DNA of 64,000 nt from Komagataeibacter oboediens. Lineage in GTDB: Bacteria; Pseudomonadota; Alphaproteobacteria; Acetobacterales; Acetobacteraceae. Numbering within the stretch: the stretch's first letter is position 1; every line of letters starts with the position of its first letter. The notes under the pieces are model-generated. The model was not told where the DNA came from. It did no database searches and saw nothing but the letters and a program-made list of their open reading frames with translations. The position numbers and the translations under genes were made by a program. The DNA lies in the NCBI RefSeq assembly GCF_003207815.1, contig NZ_NKTX01000001.1:124001-188000 (forward strand), written 5' to 3'. Shown here one piece after another: positions 31,112 to 40,050 of the stretch.

Positions 31112-34100
31112 ATGAACAGACGATACGTCTTTTCGCTTTCTGCCGGCCTGCTTGCCAGCAGTTGCATGAGCGCGATAATGCCTGTCCGGTCGCCCGCGCG
31201 CAGCAGGCGTCCACCGCCATGACCGGCGCGCAGGCCACCGGGGGAACTGCCGCGCCACGGCAGATCCTGTTGCAGCAGGCGCGTTTCTGGTTGCAGCAGC
31301 AGCAGTATGACAATGCCCGGCAGGCATTGCAGAATGCGCAGCGGATCGCTCCGGATGCCCCCGACGTGCTGGAAGTGCAGGGGGAATACCAGACGGCCAT
31401 GGGCAACCGTGAAGCGGCAGCCGATACCTTGCGCCACCTGCAGGAAGTGGCACCGGGCAGTGTCGCGGCAAACAGCCTGAGCGACCTGTTGCACGAACGC
31501 TCCATCTCGACCGGCGATCTGTCACATGTGCGTTCGCTTGCGGCATCCGGTCATAGCGCGGAAGCCGTTGCCGGGTACCAGAAGCTGTTCAATGGCGGCC
31601 GGCCCCCGCATTCCCTGGCGATCGAATATTACCAGACCATGGCGGGTGTCCCGGCGGACTGGGACCAGGCGCGTGCGGGCCTTGCGGGTCTTGTGGCGGC
31701 CAATCCGCAGGACTACCGGGCACAGCTCGCCTTTGCACAGACGCTGACATATAACACCTCGACCCGTATGGAGGGGCTGGCGCGACTGAAGGACCTGCAG
31801 GGGTTCCGCACGCAGGCCCCCGTCGAGGCCGCCGCCGCCGCCCAGTCCTATCGGCAGACATTGAGCTGGCTGCCCGTCACGGCCGAGACGCAGCCGCTCA
31901 TGCAGCAGTGGCTGACGGCGCATCCCGATGATACGGCGCTAAAGGAGCACATGCTTCATCCGCCGGGTGGTCCGCCGGACAAGGCCGGGCTGGCGCGTCA
32001 GGCAGGCTTCCAGCAGCTTAATTCCGGACGCCTGTCCGCGGCCGAGCAGTCATTCCAGTCCGCGCTACAGATCAATTCCCATGATGCGGATTCGCTGGGT
32101 GGGATGGGGCTGGTCAGCATGCGTCAGGGTGATGCGGCTGAAGCGCGTCGTTATTTTCAGGAAGCGATGGCTGCGGACCCCAAGACGGCTGACCGCTGGC
32201 GCCCCGCGCTGGCGGGGATGGAAATCAGCGGTGACTATGCGGCTGTCCGCCAGCTGATCGCAGCCCATCAGTACACCGAAGCCAAGCAGCGCCTGACATC
32301 GCTGGCGCGTCAGCCGGGACAGTTCACCGGTGCGACCCTGATGCTGGCGGACCTGCAGCGCACGACCGGGCAGATCGATGCATCTGAACAGGAATATCGG
32401 TCCGTTCTGGCGCGAGATCCCAACAACCAGCTGGCCCTGATGGGGCTGGCGCGGGTGGACATGGCGCAGGGCAACACAGCGGAAGCCCGTCAGCTGCTGT
32501 CGCGCGTCGGGCCGCAATATGCCACGGAAGTTGGCGAGATCGAGGTGACGGGCCTGATGGCCGCGGCATCGCACACGTCGGACTCGGCGCGCAAGGTTGC
32601 CATTCTGCGTGAAGCCATGACGCAGGCCCCGCGCGATCCGTGGGTGCGCATCAACCTGGCCAATGCCCTGCAGCAGCAGGGTGACGTGGCGGAAGCCGGG
32701 AGGGTCATGCAGCCGATCCTGGCCAATCCGGTTACGGCGCAGGACCGGCAGGCGGGTATCCTGTATACCTATGGCGCCGGCAATGACGCGGCGACCCGTC
32801 GCCTGCTGTCCGGGCTGTCCCCCGAGGATTATTCGCCGGCCATCCGTTCGATTGCCGAGGAAATGCAGATCAAGGAAGATCTGGCCAGCCGTCTGTCGAT
32901 GGTGCCAAATCCGGTTCCCCTGATCCGTGAAGCGCTTGCCCCGCCTGACCCGACCGGCGCGCGCGGCGTGGCCGTGGCAGACCTGTTCCGCCAGCGTGGT
33001 GACATGATCCATGCCCGCATGGCCCTGCGTATCGCCTCGACCCGTACGATTGACCTGTCGCCGGACCAGCGACTGGCCTACGCCACCGAATACATGAAGA
33101 TCAGCAACCCGGTTGCCGCCGCCCGCCTGCTTGCGCCGCTGGGCGATGGTAGCGGAAGCGGAGCAGGCAATGCGCTGCTGCCGGAACAGCAGCAGACGCT
33201 CCAGCAGCTGCGCATGGGCATTGCCGTGGCGCAGTCCGACCTGCTGAACCAGCGTGGCGATCAGGCGCAGGCGTATGATCACCTGGCCCCGGCGCTGCGG
33301 GCGGATCCGGAGGCGACATCGCCCAAACTGGCGCTGGCCCGGCTGTATAACGGCGAAGGCAAATCCAGCAAGGCACTGGACATCGACCTGGCAGTACTGC
33401 GCCATAACCCGCAGGATCTTGATGCCCGGCAGGCCGCCGTGCAGGCCGCGGTCAATAGTGGCCGCAAGAGCCTGGCCACCCATCTGGCGATGGACGGCGT
33501 ACAGGAAAGCCCGATGGATGCCCGCGCATGGCTGGGCATGGCCGTGGCCGATCAGGCGGATGGACATGGGCATCGGACCATTGCCGACCTGCGCCGGGCG
33601 TATGACCTGCGCCTGCAGCAGGTCGAGGGGTCCCGCTCTGCCTTCGGCCCTGCAGCGACCGAGGAAGATGCGCTGGCGCCACCTTCCAGCAACCCGTTCC
33701 GCCACCATGGCTACGGGCGGCAGACGGAACTTGGCGCGCCGGTCACGGGTGGGTCCTACAGCATGGAAGCGACCTCACCCGAGGCTGCGGACCAGATGCT
33801 GTCTTCCATTTCCGGGCAGATCAATACCCTGCGTGAAAATCTTGCCCCGTCCATTGACGGTGGTCTCGGGTTCCGGTCGCGTTCGGGTGAACACGGCATG
33901 GGCCGCCTGACGGAAGCCAACATTCCCATCGTCGGGCGCCTGCCGCTGCAGGCCGGTGAATCCAGCCTGACCTTCTCGATCACGCCAACCATGATCTGGT
34001 CGGGTGACCTGAATGCCGGTTCGGTTTATGACGTGCCCCGTTACGGCACCAATATGGCGACGGAGGCGTACAACCAGTACGTCAATTCCTTGAGCCAGAA

Positions 34101-35088
34101 CAACAGCAGCAGCAGCCTGCGGACCCAGCAGATTCAGGGCGGGCAGGGTGAAGCGGGCTTTGCGCCGGATGTGCAGTTCAGCAATAGCTGGGTGCGGGCG
34201 GATGTCGGCGCATCGCCGATCGGCTTCCCCATCACCAATGTGCTGGGCGGGGTCGAATTCTCGCCACGTGTCGGGCCGGTGACGTTCCGTGTCAGTGCCG
34301 AGCGCCGTTCGATCACCAACAGCGTCCTGTCCTATGGCGGCCTGCGTGATCCGAACTACAATTCGGCCCTGGGCCGTTACGCGCTGAACCATTATGGCAG
34401 CCAGCTTGCGTCGCAGTGGGGGCAGGAATGGGGTGGTGTCGTGACCAACCACTTCCATGGCCAGGTCGAGGCGACGCTGGGCAATACCATCCTGTATGGT
34501 GGCGGTGGCTATGCGATCCAGACCGGTAAGAACACGCGGAGTAATAACGAGCGTGAGGCCGGTATCGGCGCCAATACACTTGTGTGGCACAACGCCAACA
34601 TGCTGGTGCGGATCGGTGTCAGCCTGACCTATTTCGGTTATGCCAACAATCAGGACTTCTATACTTATGGGCAGGGTGGCTACTTCTCGCCCCAGTCCTA
34701 TTACTCAGCTACCGTTCCGATCCGTTACGCCGGGCAGCACAAGCGACTGGACTGGGATGTGACCGGCAGCGTGGGCTATCAGGTGTTCCACGAACACTCT
34801 TCCCCATTCTTCCCGACATCCTCGCTCTTGCAGTCGGGGGCCCAGTACATTGCCGACTCGTATATGCAGAATGCGACGGCCTCGGATTATCTGTCAGAGG
34901 AAACGGTAGACAGGGCCTATTATCCCGGGGATAGTATCGCTAGTCTTACGGGCGGCTTCAATGCTAGGGTAGGGTATCGATTTACACACAATCTTCGTCT
35001 TGATCTGTCGGGGCGCTGGCAGAAGGCCGGTAACTGGACTGAAAGCGGCGCCATGATTTCCGTACACTATCTTATTATGGACCAGTAA
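31112..35088 (+). CDS. bcsC: Cellulose synthase outer-membrane protein BcsC, frameshifted in the signal peptide
   Basis: The mature protein is intact and long, about 1295 codons from 31201. Many TPR-like helical repeats run through the first 800 residues (ARFWLQQQQYDNARQALQNA and so on). The C-terminal third is the BcsC outer-membrane beta-barrel ending in GAMISVHYLIMDQ. BcsC scaffolds peptidoglycan-level assembly and exports glucan across the outer membrane. The start ATG at 31112, with GGAAGAAAGG before it, opens a typical leader (MNRRYVFSLSAGLLASS), but that frame stops at 31220. The TPR domain is in another frame, entered as CPVARAQQAS. One base appears to be missing between about 31165 and 31200. 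As it stands the gene lacks a signal peptide in frame. Overlaps bcsD by one base. Confidence 0.85.
31165..31222 (+). other. Frameshift site in bcsC
   Basis: From the ATG at 31112 to the CAG at 31201 that opens the mature QQAS sequence there are 89 bases, one short of a multiple of three. The leader frame continues to a TGA at 31220-31222, which overlaps an in-frame ATG of the main frame at 31219 (ATGA). Adding one base near 31181 restores a leader ending in V-A-R-A before QQAS, a good signal-peptidase site. A restart at 31219 would give BcsC without a leader. Confidence 0.8.
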
Positions 35089-35558
35089 TGACAACTTTCA
35101 ACGCAAAACCGGACTTCTCGCTTTTCCTGCAGGCCCTGTCGTGGGAAATCGACGATCAGGCCGGGATCGAGGTCAGGAATGACCTGCTGCGCGAGGTCGG
35201 CCGCGGCATGGCTGGTCGACTGCAGCCGCCCCTGTGCAACACCATCCACCAGCTGCAGATCGAACTGAATGCCCTGCTGGGCATGATCAACTGGGGATAT
35301 GTGAAGCTGGAACTGCTGGCGGAAGAACAGGCCATGCGCATCGTGCATGAAGACCTGCCGCAGGTTGGCAGTGCAGGTGAACCCTCGGGCACCTGGCTGG
35401 CCCCGGTGCTGGAAGGGCTGTACGGCCGCTGGATCACGTCGCAGCCGGGTGCGTTTGGTGATTATGTCGTCACCCGCGATGTGGATGCGGAAGACCTGAA
35501 TTCCGTCCCGACCCAGACCATCATCCTGTACATGCGTACCCGCAGCAACAGCAACTGA
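35088..35558 (+). CDS. bcsD: Cellulose synthase subunit BcsD
   Basis: A 156-residue periplasmic protein of the AxCeSD type. No signal peptide is visible, as in the K. xylinus protein. It includes FLQALSWEIDDQAGIEVRN, LQIELNALLGMINWG and GRWITSQPGAFGDYVVTRDVDAEDLN. The known structure is an octameric ring with internal channels for glucan chains; loss reduces cellulose crystallinity. This gene is characteristic of Komagataeibacter-type operons. It overlaps bcsC by one base (TAATG), so translation is probably coupled. A terminator follows. Confidence 0.95.
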   Translation: MTTFNAKPDFSLFLQALSWEIDDQAGIEVRNDLLREVGRGMAGRLQPPLCNTIHQLQIELNALLGMINWGYVKLELLAEEQAMRIVHEDLPQVGSAGEPSGTWLAPVLEGLYGRWITSQPGAFGDYVVTRDVDAEDLNSVPTQTIILYMRTRSNSN

Positions 35559-35591
35559 CCGGACCTGTCCGGGCCGCGCTGTTGCCGCATG

Positions 35592-35637
35592 ACCCCGCCC
35601 ACAGGCATGTATATGGCCTGCCGGCGGGGTTTTTTTA
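35592..35637 (+). terminator. Terminator after bcsD
   Basis: The stem ACCCCGCC / GGCGGGGT with an inner CAGGC/GCCTG pair is followed by TTTTTTT. It marks the likely end of the main bcs transcript, leaving bglxA to its own promoter in the remaining 145 nt. Confidence 0.8.
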
Positions 35638-35782
35638 CACCTGCTGGCCCAATTTCTCGTCCTGCCTTGCGCTAGATCATGCGGATTGCAGGACGGGTGT
35701 TTCAGTAATTATGACCACAGCGGGCGGGACCGTCCGGCTCGTATCCCTGCTGTCCTGACCATTATGATGAGGAAGCCGCCGC

Positions 35783-37984
35783 ATGAAGCTGTCCCGCAAG
35801 ATATTCCTGCTGTCCGCCGTGGCGTGCGGCATGATGGTGGCGCATGACGCCGCCCATGCAGCGCATCATGCCCCGGGTGATCCGGCCGATGAAAAGGCAC
35901 GTCAGGTGCTGGCGCATATGAGCCCTGAAGACAAGATGTCCCTGCTGTTCAGCGTTGACGGTGGTGGGTTCAATGGCAGCGTCGCCCCGCCGGGCGGCCT
36001 TGGTTCGGCGGCGTATCTGCGTGCGCCTGCGGGGTCGGGCCTGCCGGACCTGCAGATTTCGGATGCGGGGCTTGGCATCCGCAACCCGGCCCATATCCGT
36101 AAGGACGGGGCGGCGGTTTCCCTGCCATCGGGGCTGTCCACCGCCAGTTCGTGGGACATGGACATGGCGCGTGAGGCCGGGGCCATGATCGGCCGCGAAG
36201 CGTGGCAGAGCGGCTTCAACGTCCTGCTGGGCGGCGGGGCGGACCTGACCCGTGACCCGCGCGGTGGCCGCAATTTCGAATATGCAGGCGAGGATCCGCT
36301 GCAGACCGGGCGCATGGTCGGCAGCACCATTGCGGGCGTGCAGTCACAGCATGTGATTTCCACCCTCAAGCATTACGCGATGAACGATCTCGAGACATCA
36401 CGCATGACCATGAGTGCGGATATCGACCCTGTGGCCATGCGTGAAAGTGACCTGCTGGGCTTCGAGATCGCGCTGGAAACCGGGCATCCCGGTTCGGTCA
36501 TGTGTTCGTATAACCGCGTGAACGACCTGTATGCGTGTGAAAACCCGTACCTGCTGAACACGACGCTGAAGCAGGACTGGCATTATCCCGGCTTCGTCAT
36601 GTCCGACTGGGGGGCCACCCATTCCTCCGCCCGTGCGGCGCTGGCCGGTCTGGATCAGGAATCGGCGGGCGACCATGCTGATGCGCGTCCCTATTTCCAG
36701 GCGCTACTGGCGGCCGATGTGAAGGCGGGTCGCGTGCCGCAGTCGCGTATTGATGACATGGCGCAACGTATTGTCCGTTCCCTGTTCGCGCAGGGGCTGG
36801 TTGACCATCCGCCGCGGCGTGCGCCGCTGGATGTCGTGACCGACACCCTTGTCGCCCAGCGTGACGAGGAAGAAGGCGCGGTCCTGCTTCGCAACGAAGG
36901 CAACGTCCTGCCGCTGTCCCCCACCGCGCGCATTGCGGTCATTGGCGGTCATGCGGATGTGGGCGTGATTTCGGGTGGCGGGTCCAGCCAGGTCGATCCC
37001 ATCGGGGGTGAGGTCGTCAAGGGACCGGGCAAGAAGGACTGGCCGGGCGATCCGGTCTATTTCCCGTCCAGCCCGCTGAAGGCCATGCGGGCCGAGGCCC
37101 CGTCTGCGCACATTACCTATGATCCGGGCACGAATATCGCAGCCGCCGTCCGTGCCGCGCGCGCCGCCGATGTCGCCGTCGTGTATGCCACCCAGTTCAC
37201 CTTTGAAGGGATGGACGCGCCGAACATGCATCTGGATGGCAATGCGGATGCGCTGATCGCCGCCGTTGCGGCCGCCAACCCGCGCACCGTGGTGGTCATG
37301 GAAACCGGCGATCCGGTGCTGATGCCGTGGAACAGCAGCGTGGCGGGCGTGCTGGAGGCATGGTTCCCCGGTTCCGGTGGCGGCACGGCCATCGCACGGC
37401 TGCTGTTTGGCAAGGTCGCGCCGTCGGGCCATCTGACCATGACCTTCCCGCAGGCTGAATCCCAGCTTGCCCATCCTGACATCGCGGGTGTAACCGCCAA
37501 CAACGTGTTCGAGATGCAGTTCCATACCGATCAGGAACTGGTGTACGATGAAGGTAGCGATGTCGGTTACCGCTGGTTCGACCGCAATCACCTCAAGCCG
37601 CTCTATCCGTTCGGCTATGGCCTGACCTACACCACCTTCGCCACCGACGGGCTGGCGGCGGGGTATCACCACAAGCAGCTTACGGTGACGTTCAACGTGC
37701 GCAATACCGGCACGCGTCCGGGTGTGGATGTGCCGCAGGTCTATGTCGGTCTGCCCGATGGTGGCGCGCGCAGGCTGGGGGGCTGGCAGCGCGTGACGCT
37801 GGCACCGGGCGAAAGCCGCCAGGTCTCGGTGCAGGTCGATCCGCGCCTGTTGGCCCATTTTGATGGCAGGCATGACCGGTGGGCCATTCCTTCGGGCCGC
37901 TTCCGGGTCTGGCTGGGCACGTCGGCCGTGGATGACAGCCAGCAGGTCAGCGTGCATCTGCCCGCGCGCACGCTGGCGCCCTGA
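35783..37984 (+). CDS. bglxA: Periplasmic GH3 beta-glucosidase BglxA
   Basis: A 733-residue GH3 enzyme of the cellulose locus. The signal peptide runs to about residue 26 (...MMVAHDAAHA). The N-terminal barrel has GGGADLTRDPRGGRNFEYAGEDP and the nucleophile motif GFVMSDWGATHSS near residue 275. The alpha/beta sandwich and a C-terminal fibronectin III-like domain (VTFNVRNTGTRPGVDVPQVYVG) follow. It releases glucose from cellotriose or larger oligosaccharides and may transglycosylate. In K. xylinus it lies directly downstream of bcsD, and its loss alters cellulose production. The next gene starts 8 nt later. Confidence 0.95.
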   Translation: MKLSRKIFLLSAVACGMMVAHDAAHAAHHAPGDPADEKARQVLAHMSPEDKMSLLFSVDGGGFNGSVAPPGGLGSAAYLRAPAGSGLPDLQISDAGLGIRNPAHIRKDGAAVSLPSGLSTASSWDMDMAREAGAMIGREAWQSGFNVLLGGGADLTRDPRGGRNFEYAGEDPLQTGRMVGSTIAGVQSQHVISTLKHYAMNDLETSRMTMSADIDPVAMRESDLLGFEIALETGHPGSVMCSYNRVNDLYACENPYLLNTTLKQDWHYPGFVMSDWGATHSSARAALAGLDQESAGDHADARPYFQALLAADVKAGRVPQSRIDDMAQRIVRSLFAQGLVDHPPRRAPLDVVTDTLVAQRDEEEGAVLLRNEGNVLPLSPTARIAVIGGHADVGVISGGGSSQVDPIGGEVVKGPGKKDWPGDPVYFPSSPLKAMRAEAPSAHITYDPGTNIAAAVRAARAADVAVVYATQFTFEGMDAPNMHLDGNADALIAAVAAANPRTVVVMETGDPVLMPWNSSVAGVLEAWFPGSGGGTAIARLLFGKVAPSGHLTMTFPQAESQLAHPDIAGVTANNVFEMQFHTDQELVYDEGSDVGYRWFDRNHLKPLYPFGYGLTYTTFATDGLAAGYHHKQLTVTFNVRNTGTRPGVDVPQVYVGLPDGGARRLGGWQRVTLAPGESRQVSVQVDPRLLAHFDGRHDRWAIPSGRFRVWLGTSAVDDSQQVSVHLPARTLAP

Positions 37985-37992
37985 GGCACGGG

Positions 37993-38664
37993 GTGAAACG
38001 TTTCCTGCTGGCCGCCGTGGGGCTGTCGGGCGTAGGCATCCTGCCTGCTTCCGGTGGCTGCCTGGCGGCGGGCCTGCCTGATACCGCACTGGATCGTGCC
38101 CGTGTGCTGCTGGCGGTGCAGGAACTGGAAATTACCCTGCTGACCCATCCCAGCGCGACTGTGGCGCTGGAGGACTGGTGCGCCAGCCACCACATGGCCG
38201 ACAGGCCGGTGGTGGTTGCACGCAAGATGATCCCTACCGGGCCCGATCCCGTACCCGCACGCGTACGGGCTGACCTTGGGGCCAGTGCCACACAGCCCAT
38301 ACGCCACCGGCAGGTGCAGCTTGTCTGCGGCACCCATGTGCTGTCGGTCGCCGACAACTGGTATGTGCCCGACCGGCTGACGGCGGATATGAACGCCACG
38401 CTGGACGGGACCGACGCGGCATTCGGGCATGTGGTTGCGGGCCTGCATTTTTCACGTGACCGGCTGGAATTCACCCGGCTGTGGTCACCGTGGCCCGGGA
38501 GCCCGCATGACACGGCGGGAGTGATCACACCGCCTGCGCAGATCGTGCGCCAGCGCGCGGTACTGCGCGATGCGCGTGGCCAGCCCTTTAGCGAGGTGGT
38601 GGAGACCTATACGGACCAGACCCTGTCGTTCATGCCCGCAATGGATGCGGATTACGCGCATTAG
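37993..38664 (+). CDS. Secreted protein with a chorismate-lyase-like (UbiC/UTRA) pattern
   Basis: A 223-residue protein with a GTG start 8 nt after bglxA. A signal peptide ends near residue 25 (GGCLAAG). The rest resembles the UbiC/UTRA fold: a first strand-helix with HPSATVALEDWCASHHM, then VQLVCGTHVLSVADNWYVPDRLT, FGHVVAGLHFSRDRLEFTRLW, and the closing RQRAVLRDARGQPFSEVVETYT. Chorismate lyase itself is cytoplasmic, so an exported relative has an unclear role. The context suggests co-expression with bglxA. The fold assignment is from pattern memory, not a search. Confidence 0.6.
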   Translation: MKRFLLAAVGLSGVGILPASGGCLAAGLPDTALDRARVLLAVQELEITLLTHPSATVALEDWCASHHMADRPVVVARKMIPTGPDPVPARVRADLGASATQPIRHRQVQLVCGTHVLSVADNWYVPDRLTADMNATLDGTDAAFGHVVAGLHFSRDRLEFTRLWSPWPGSPHDTAGVITPPAQIVRQRAVLRDARGQPFSEVVETYTDQTLSFMPAMDADYAH

Positions 38665-38714
38665 GCTGGTATTGTGGTGGCAGTTTTTCATATAATCCAT
38701 TGATAAGAAATGAT

Positions 38715-38793
38715 AAAATTATTTGGACGTCACCTTTTTTCAAAAAGGCGATGTTTCCCGAAGCGTTCTGAAACCGGATTTCCGCAAACTTCG
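38715..38793. repeat. Intergenic two-hairpin repeat, copy C
   Basis: A diverged forward copy: GGACGTCACCTTTTTTCAAAAAGGCGATG is the first hairpin-like part and GAAGCGTTCTGAAACCGGATTTC the second, ending in CGCAAACTTCG. It has the same order and spacing as copy B at 20785. It fills most of the gap between the secreted protein gene and the cupin gene. Confidence 0.65.
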
Positions 38794-38869
38794 TGATGAT
38801 TGCCGGATGGTGTCCGGGCGGACTATTTCAAATAGTCTCAAAGCCTTATGACCGGAGCAAGAATTCACC

Positions 38870-39328
38870 ATGATCGACCTGCGTGATCCCTCCACCCCAC
38901 CGGAAAGCGTGCGGCAGGCGCTGGGCCTGCAGCCCCATCCCGAAGGCGGAAGCTACCGCGAGATATGGCGTGATACCCCGGCCGATGGTCCGCGTGGCGC
39001 GGTATCCACCATCATGTTCCTGCTGGCGGCGGGGGAGCGGTCGCACTGGCACCGGGTTGACGCGGCGGAAATCTGGTGCTGGCAGGGGGGCAGTCCGCTG
39101 GTGCTGGAAATCGCCCCGCGTGCCGACGGTCCGATTGAACGTGTCACCATTGGCCCGCTGCCGGAACAGGGGCAGGTGATGCAGGCCGTGGTGCCGGCGG
39201 GCGCCTGGCAGGCGGCATTCCCGGAAGGAGCGTGGAGCCTGACGGGCTGCCAGGTCGCGCCGGCGTTTGTATTCAGCAGCTTCGAACTGGCCCCGCCGGG
39301 CTGGTCACCACAGGGAGAGGCAGAATGA
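38870..39328 (+). CDS. Cupin domain protein (DUF985 type)
   Basis: A 152-residue single-domain cupin. It starts with ALGLQPHPEGGSYREIWRDT and has SHWHRVDAAEIWCWQGGSPLVLEI, the cupin metal-binding stretch, then a second cupin motif around VVPAGAWQAAFPEGAWSLTGCQVAPAFVFSSFELA. These features match the DUF985 family, for which no firm function is known. It overlaps the next gene by 4 nt (ATGA), so it is likely translated together with the Nudix hydrolase. Confidence 0.85.
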   Translation: MIDLRDPSTPPESVRQALGLQPHPEGGSYREIWRDTPADGPRGAVSTIMFLLAAGERSHWHRVDAAEIWCWQGGSPLVLEIAPRADGPIERVTIGPLPEQGQVMQAVVPAGAWQAAFPEGAWSLTGCQVAPAFVFSSFELAPPGWSPQGEAE

Positions 39329-39954
39329 CATTCCCCAAATGGCTGGTCTGGGCGCGGGACCTGCAGGCACTGGCCCAGAGCGGCCTGACCTATGCCGAAA
39401 GCCCCTTTGACCGTGAGCGGTATGAAAGCATAAGGCAGATCGCAGCCGAGATGATGGCGGCAGGCAGCGCAGCCGACATGGAGCGGGTGCTGGACCTGTT
39501 CACCCGACAGGACGGGTACGCCACGCCCAAGATCGTGGTGCGGGCCGCCGTGTTTGATGAACGCCAGCGGATCCTGCTGGTACGCGAAGTGCTGGACCAT
39601 GACCGCTGGACGTTGCCCGGAGGCTGGGCGGACGTGAACCTCAGCCCGGTGGAAAACACGGTCAAGGAAGTGCGTGAGGAAAGCGGGTATGATGTCCGTG
39701 TTACCCGGCTTGCCGCCGTGTGGGACCGCGACCGGCAGGGCCATCCGCCCGCGCCGTTTTCATGCTACACGCTGTATTTCATATGCGAACTGACCGGCGG
39801 GCAGGCACAGACCAGTGTCGAGACATCGGAAATCGGCTGGTTCGGCCCCGATGAAATCCCTGCGGACCTGTCCCTGGGCCGCGTCCTGCCACAGCAGATC
39901 GCCCGCATGTTCGACCATGTCCGCAACCCTGGACTGCCGACGGATTTTGACTGA
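39325..39954 (+). CDS. Nudix hydrolase with Nudix_N_2-type N-terminus
   Basis: A 209-residue enzyme. The first 65 residues (FPKWLVWARDLQALAQSGLTY) form an N-terminal helical extension typical of YjhB-like Nudix proteins. The Nudix box follows near residue 100: GGWADVNLSPVENTVKEVREESGY, with the GX5EX7REUXEE pattern recognisable although the first Gly spacing is altered. Likely acts on ADP-ribose or a related nucleoside diphosphate; the substrate cannot be fixed. The ATG at 39325 overlaps the cupin stop. Confidence 0.85.
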   Translation: MTFPKWLVWARDLQALAQSGLTYAESPFDRERYESIRQIAAEMMAAGSAADMERVLDLFTRQDGYATPKIVVRAAVFDERQRILLVREVLDHDRWTLPGGWADVNLSPVENTVKEVREESGYDVRVTRLAAVWDRDRQGHPPAPFSCYTLYFICELTGGQAQTSVETSEIGWFGPDEIPADLSLGRVLPQQIARMFDHVRNPGLPTDFD

Positions 39955-39973
39955 GCGGTCCCGCACGCAGGCC

Positions 39974-40001
39974 ATTGAAAACGCCGCGAAGATTTCCATA
40001 T
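39974..40001 (+). promoter_or_regulatory. Candidate heat-shock (RpoH) promoter of htpG
   Basis: ATTGAAAA at 39974-39981 is followed 16 nt later by CCAT within TTTCCATATT. This resembles the alphaproteobacterial sigma-32 pattern CTTGAA-N-CCCCAT, with mismatches. It lies 50-75 nt before the htpG start, as expected for a heat-shock gene, but the match is loose. Confidence 0.35.
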
Positions 40002-40050
40002 TCATTACAAATTGAAACCTGATGGCATTTCACGGACATAGGGACCGGCA

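Noticed and set aside
32065-33708. 547-codon open frame on the minus strand inside bcsC
   Set aside because: It lies wholly antisense to the TPR-coding part of bcsC, has Arg/Gln/His-rich low-complexity sequence typical of an antisense frame of GC-rich DNA, and no recognisable motif.
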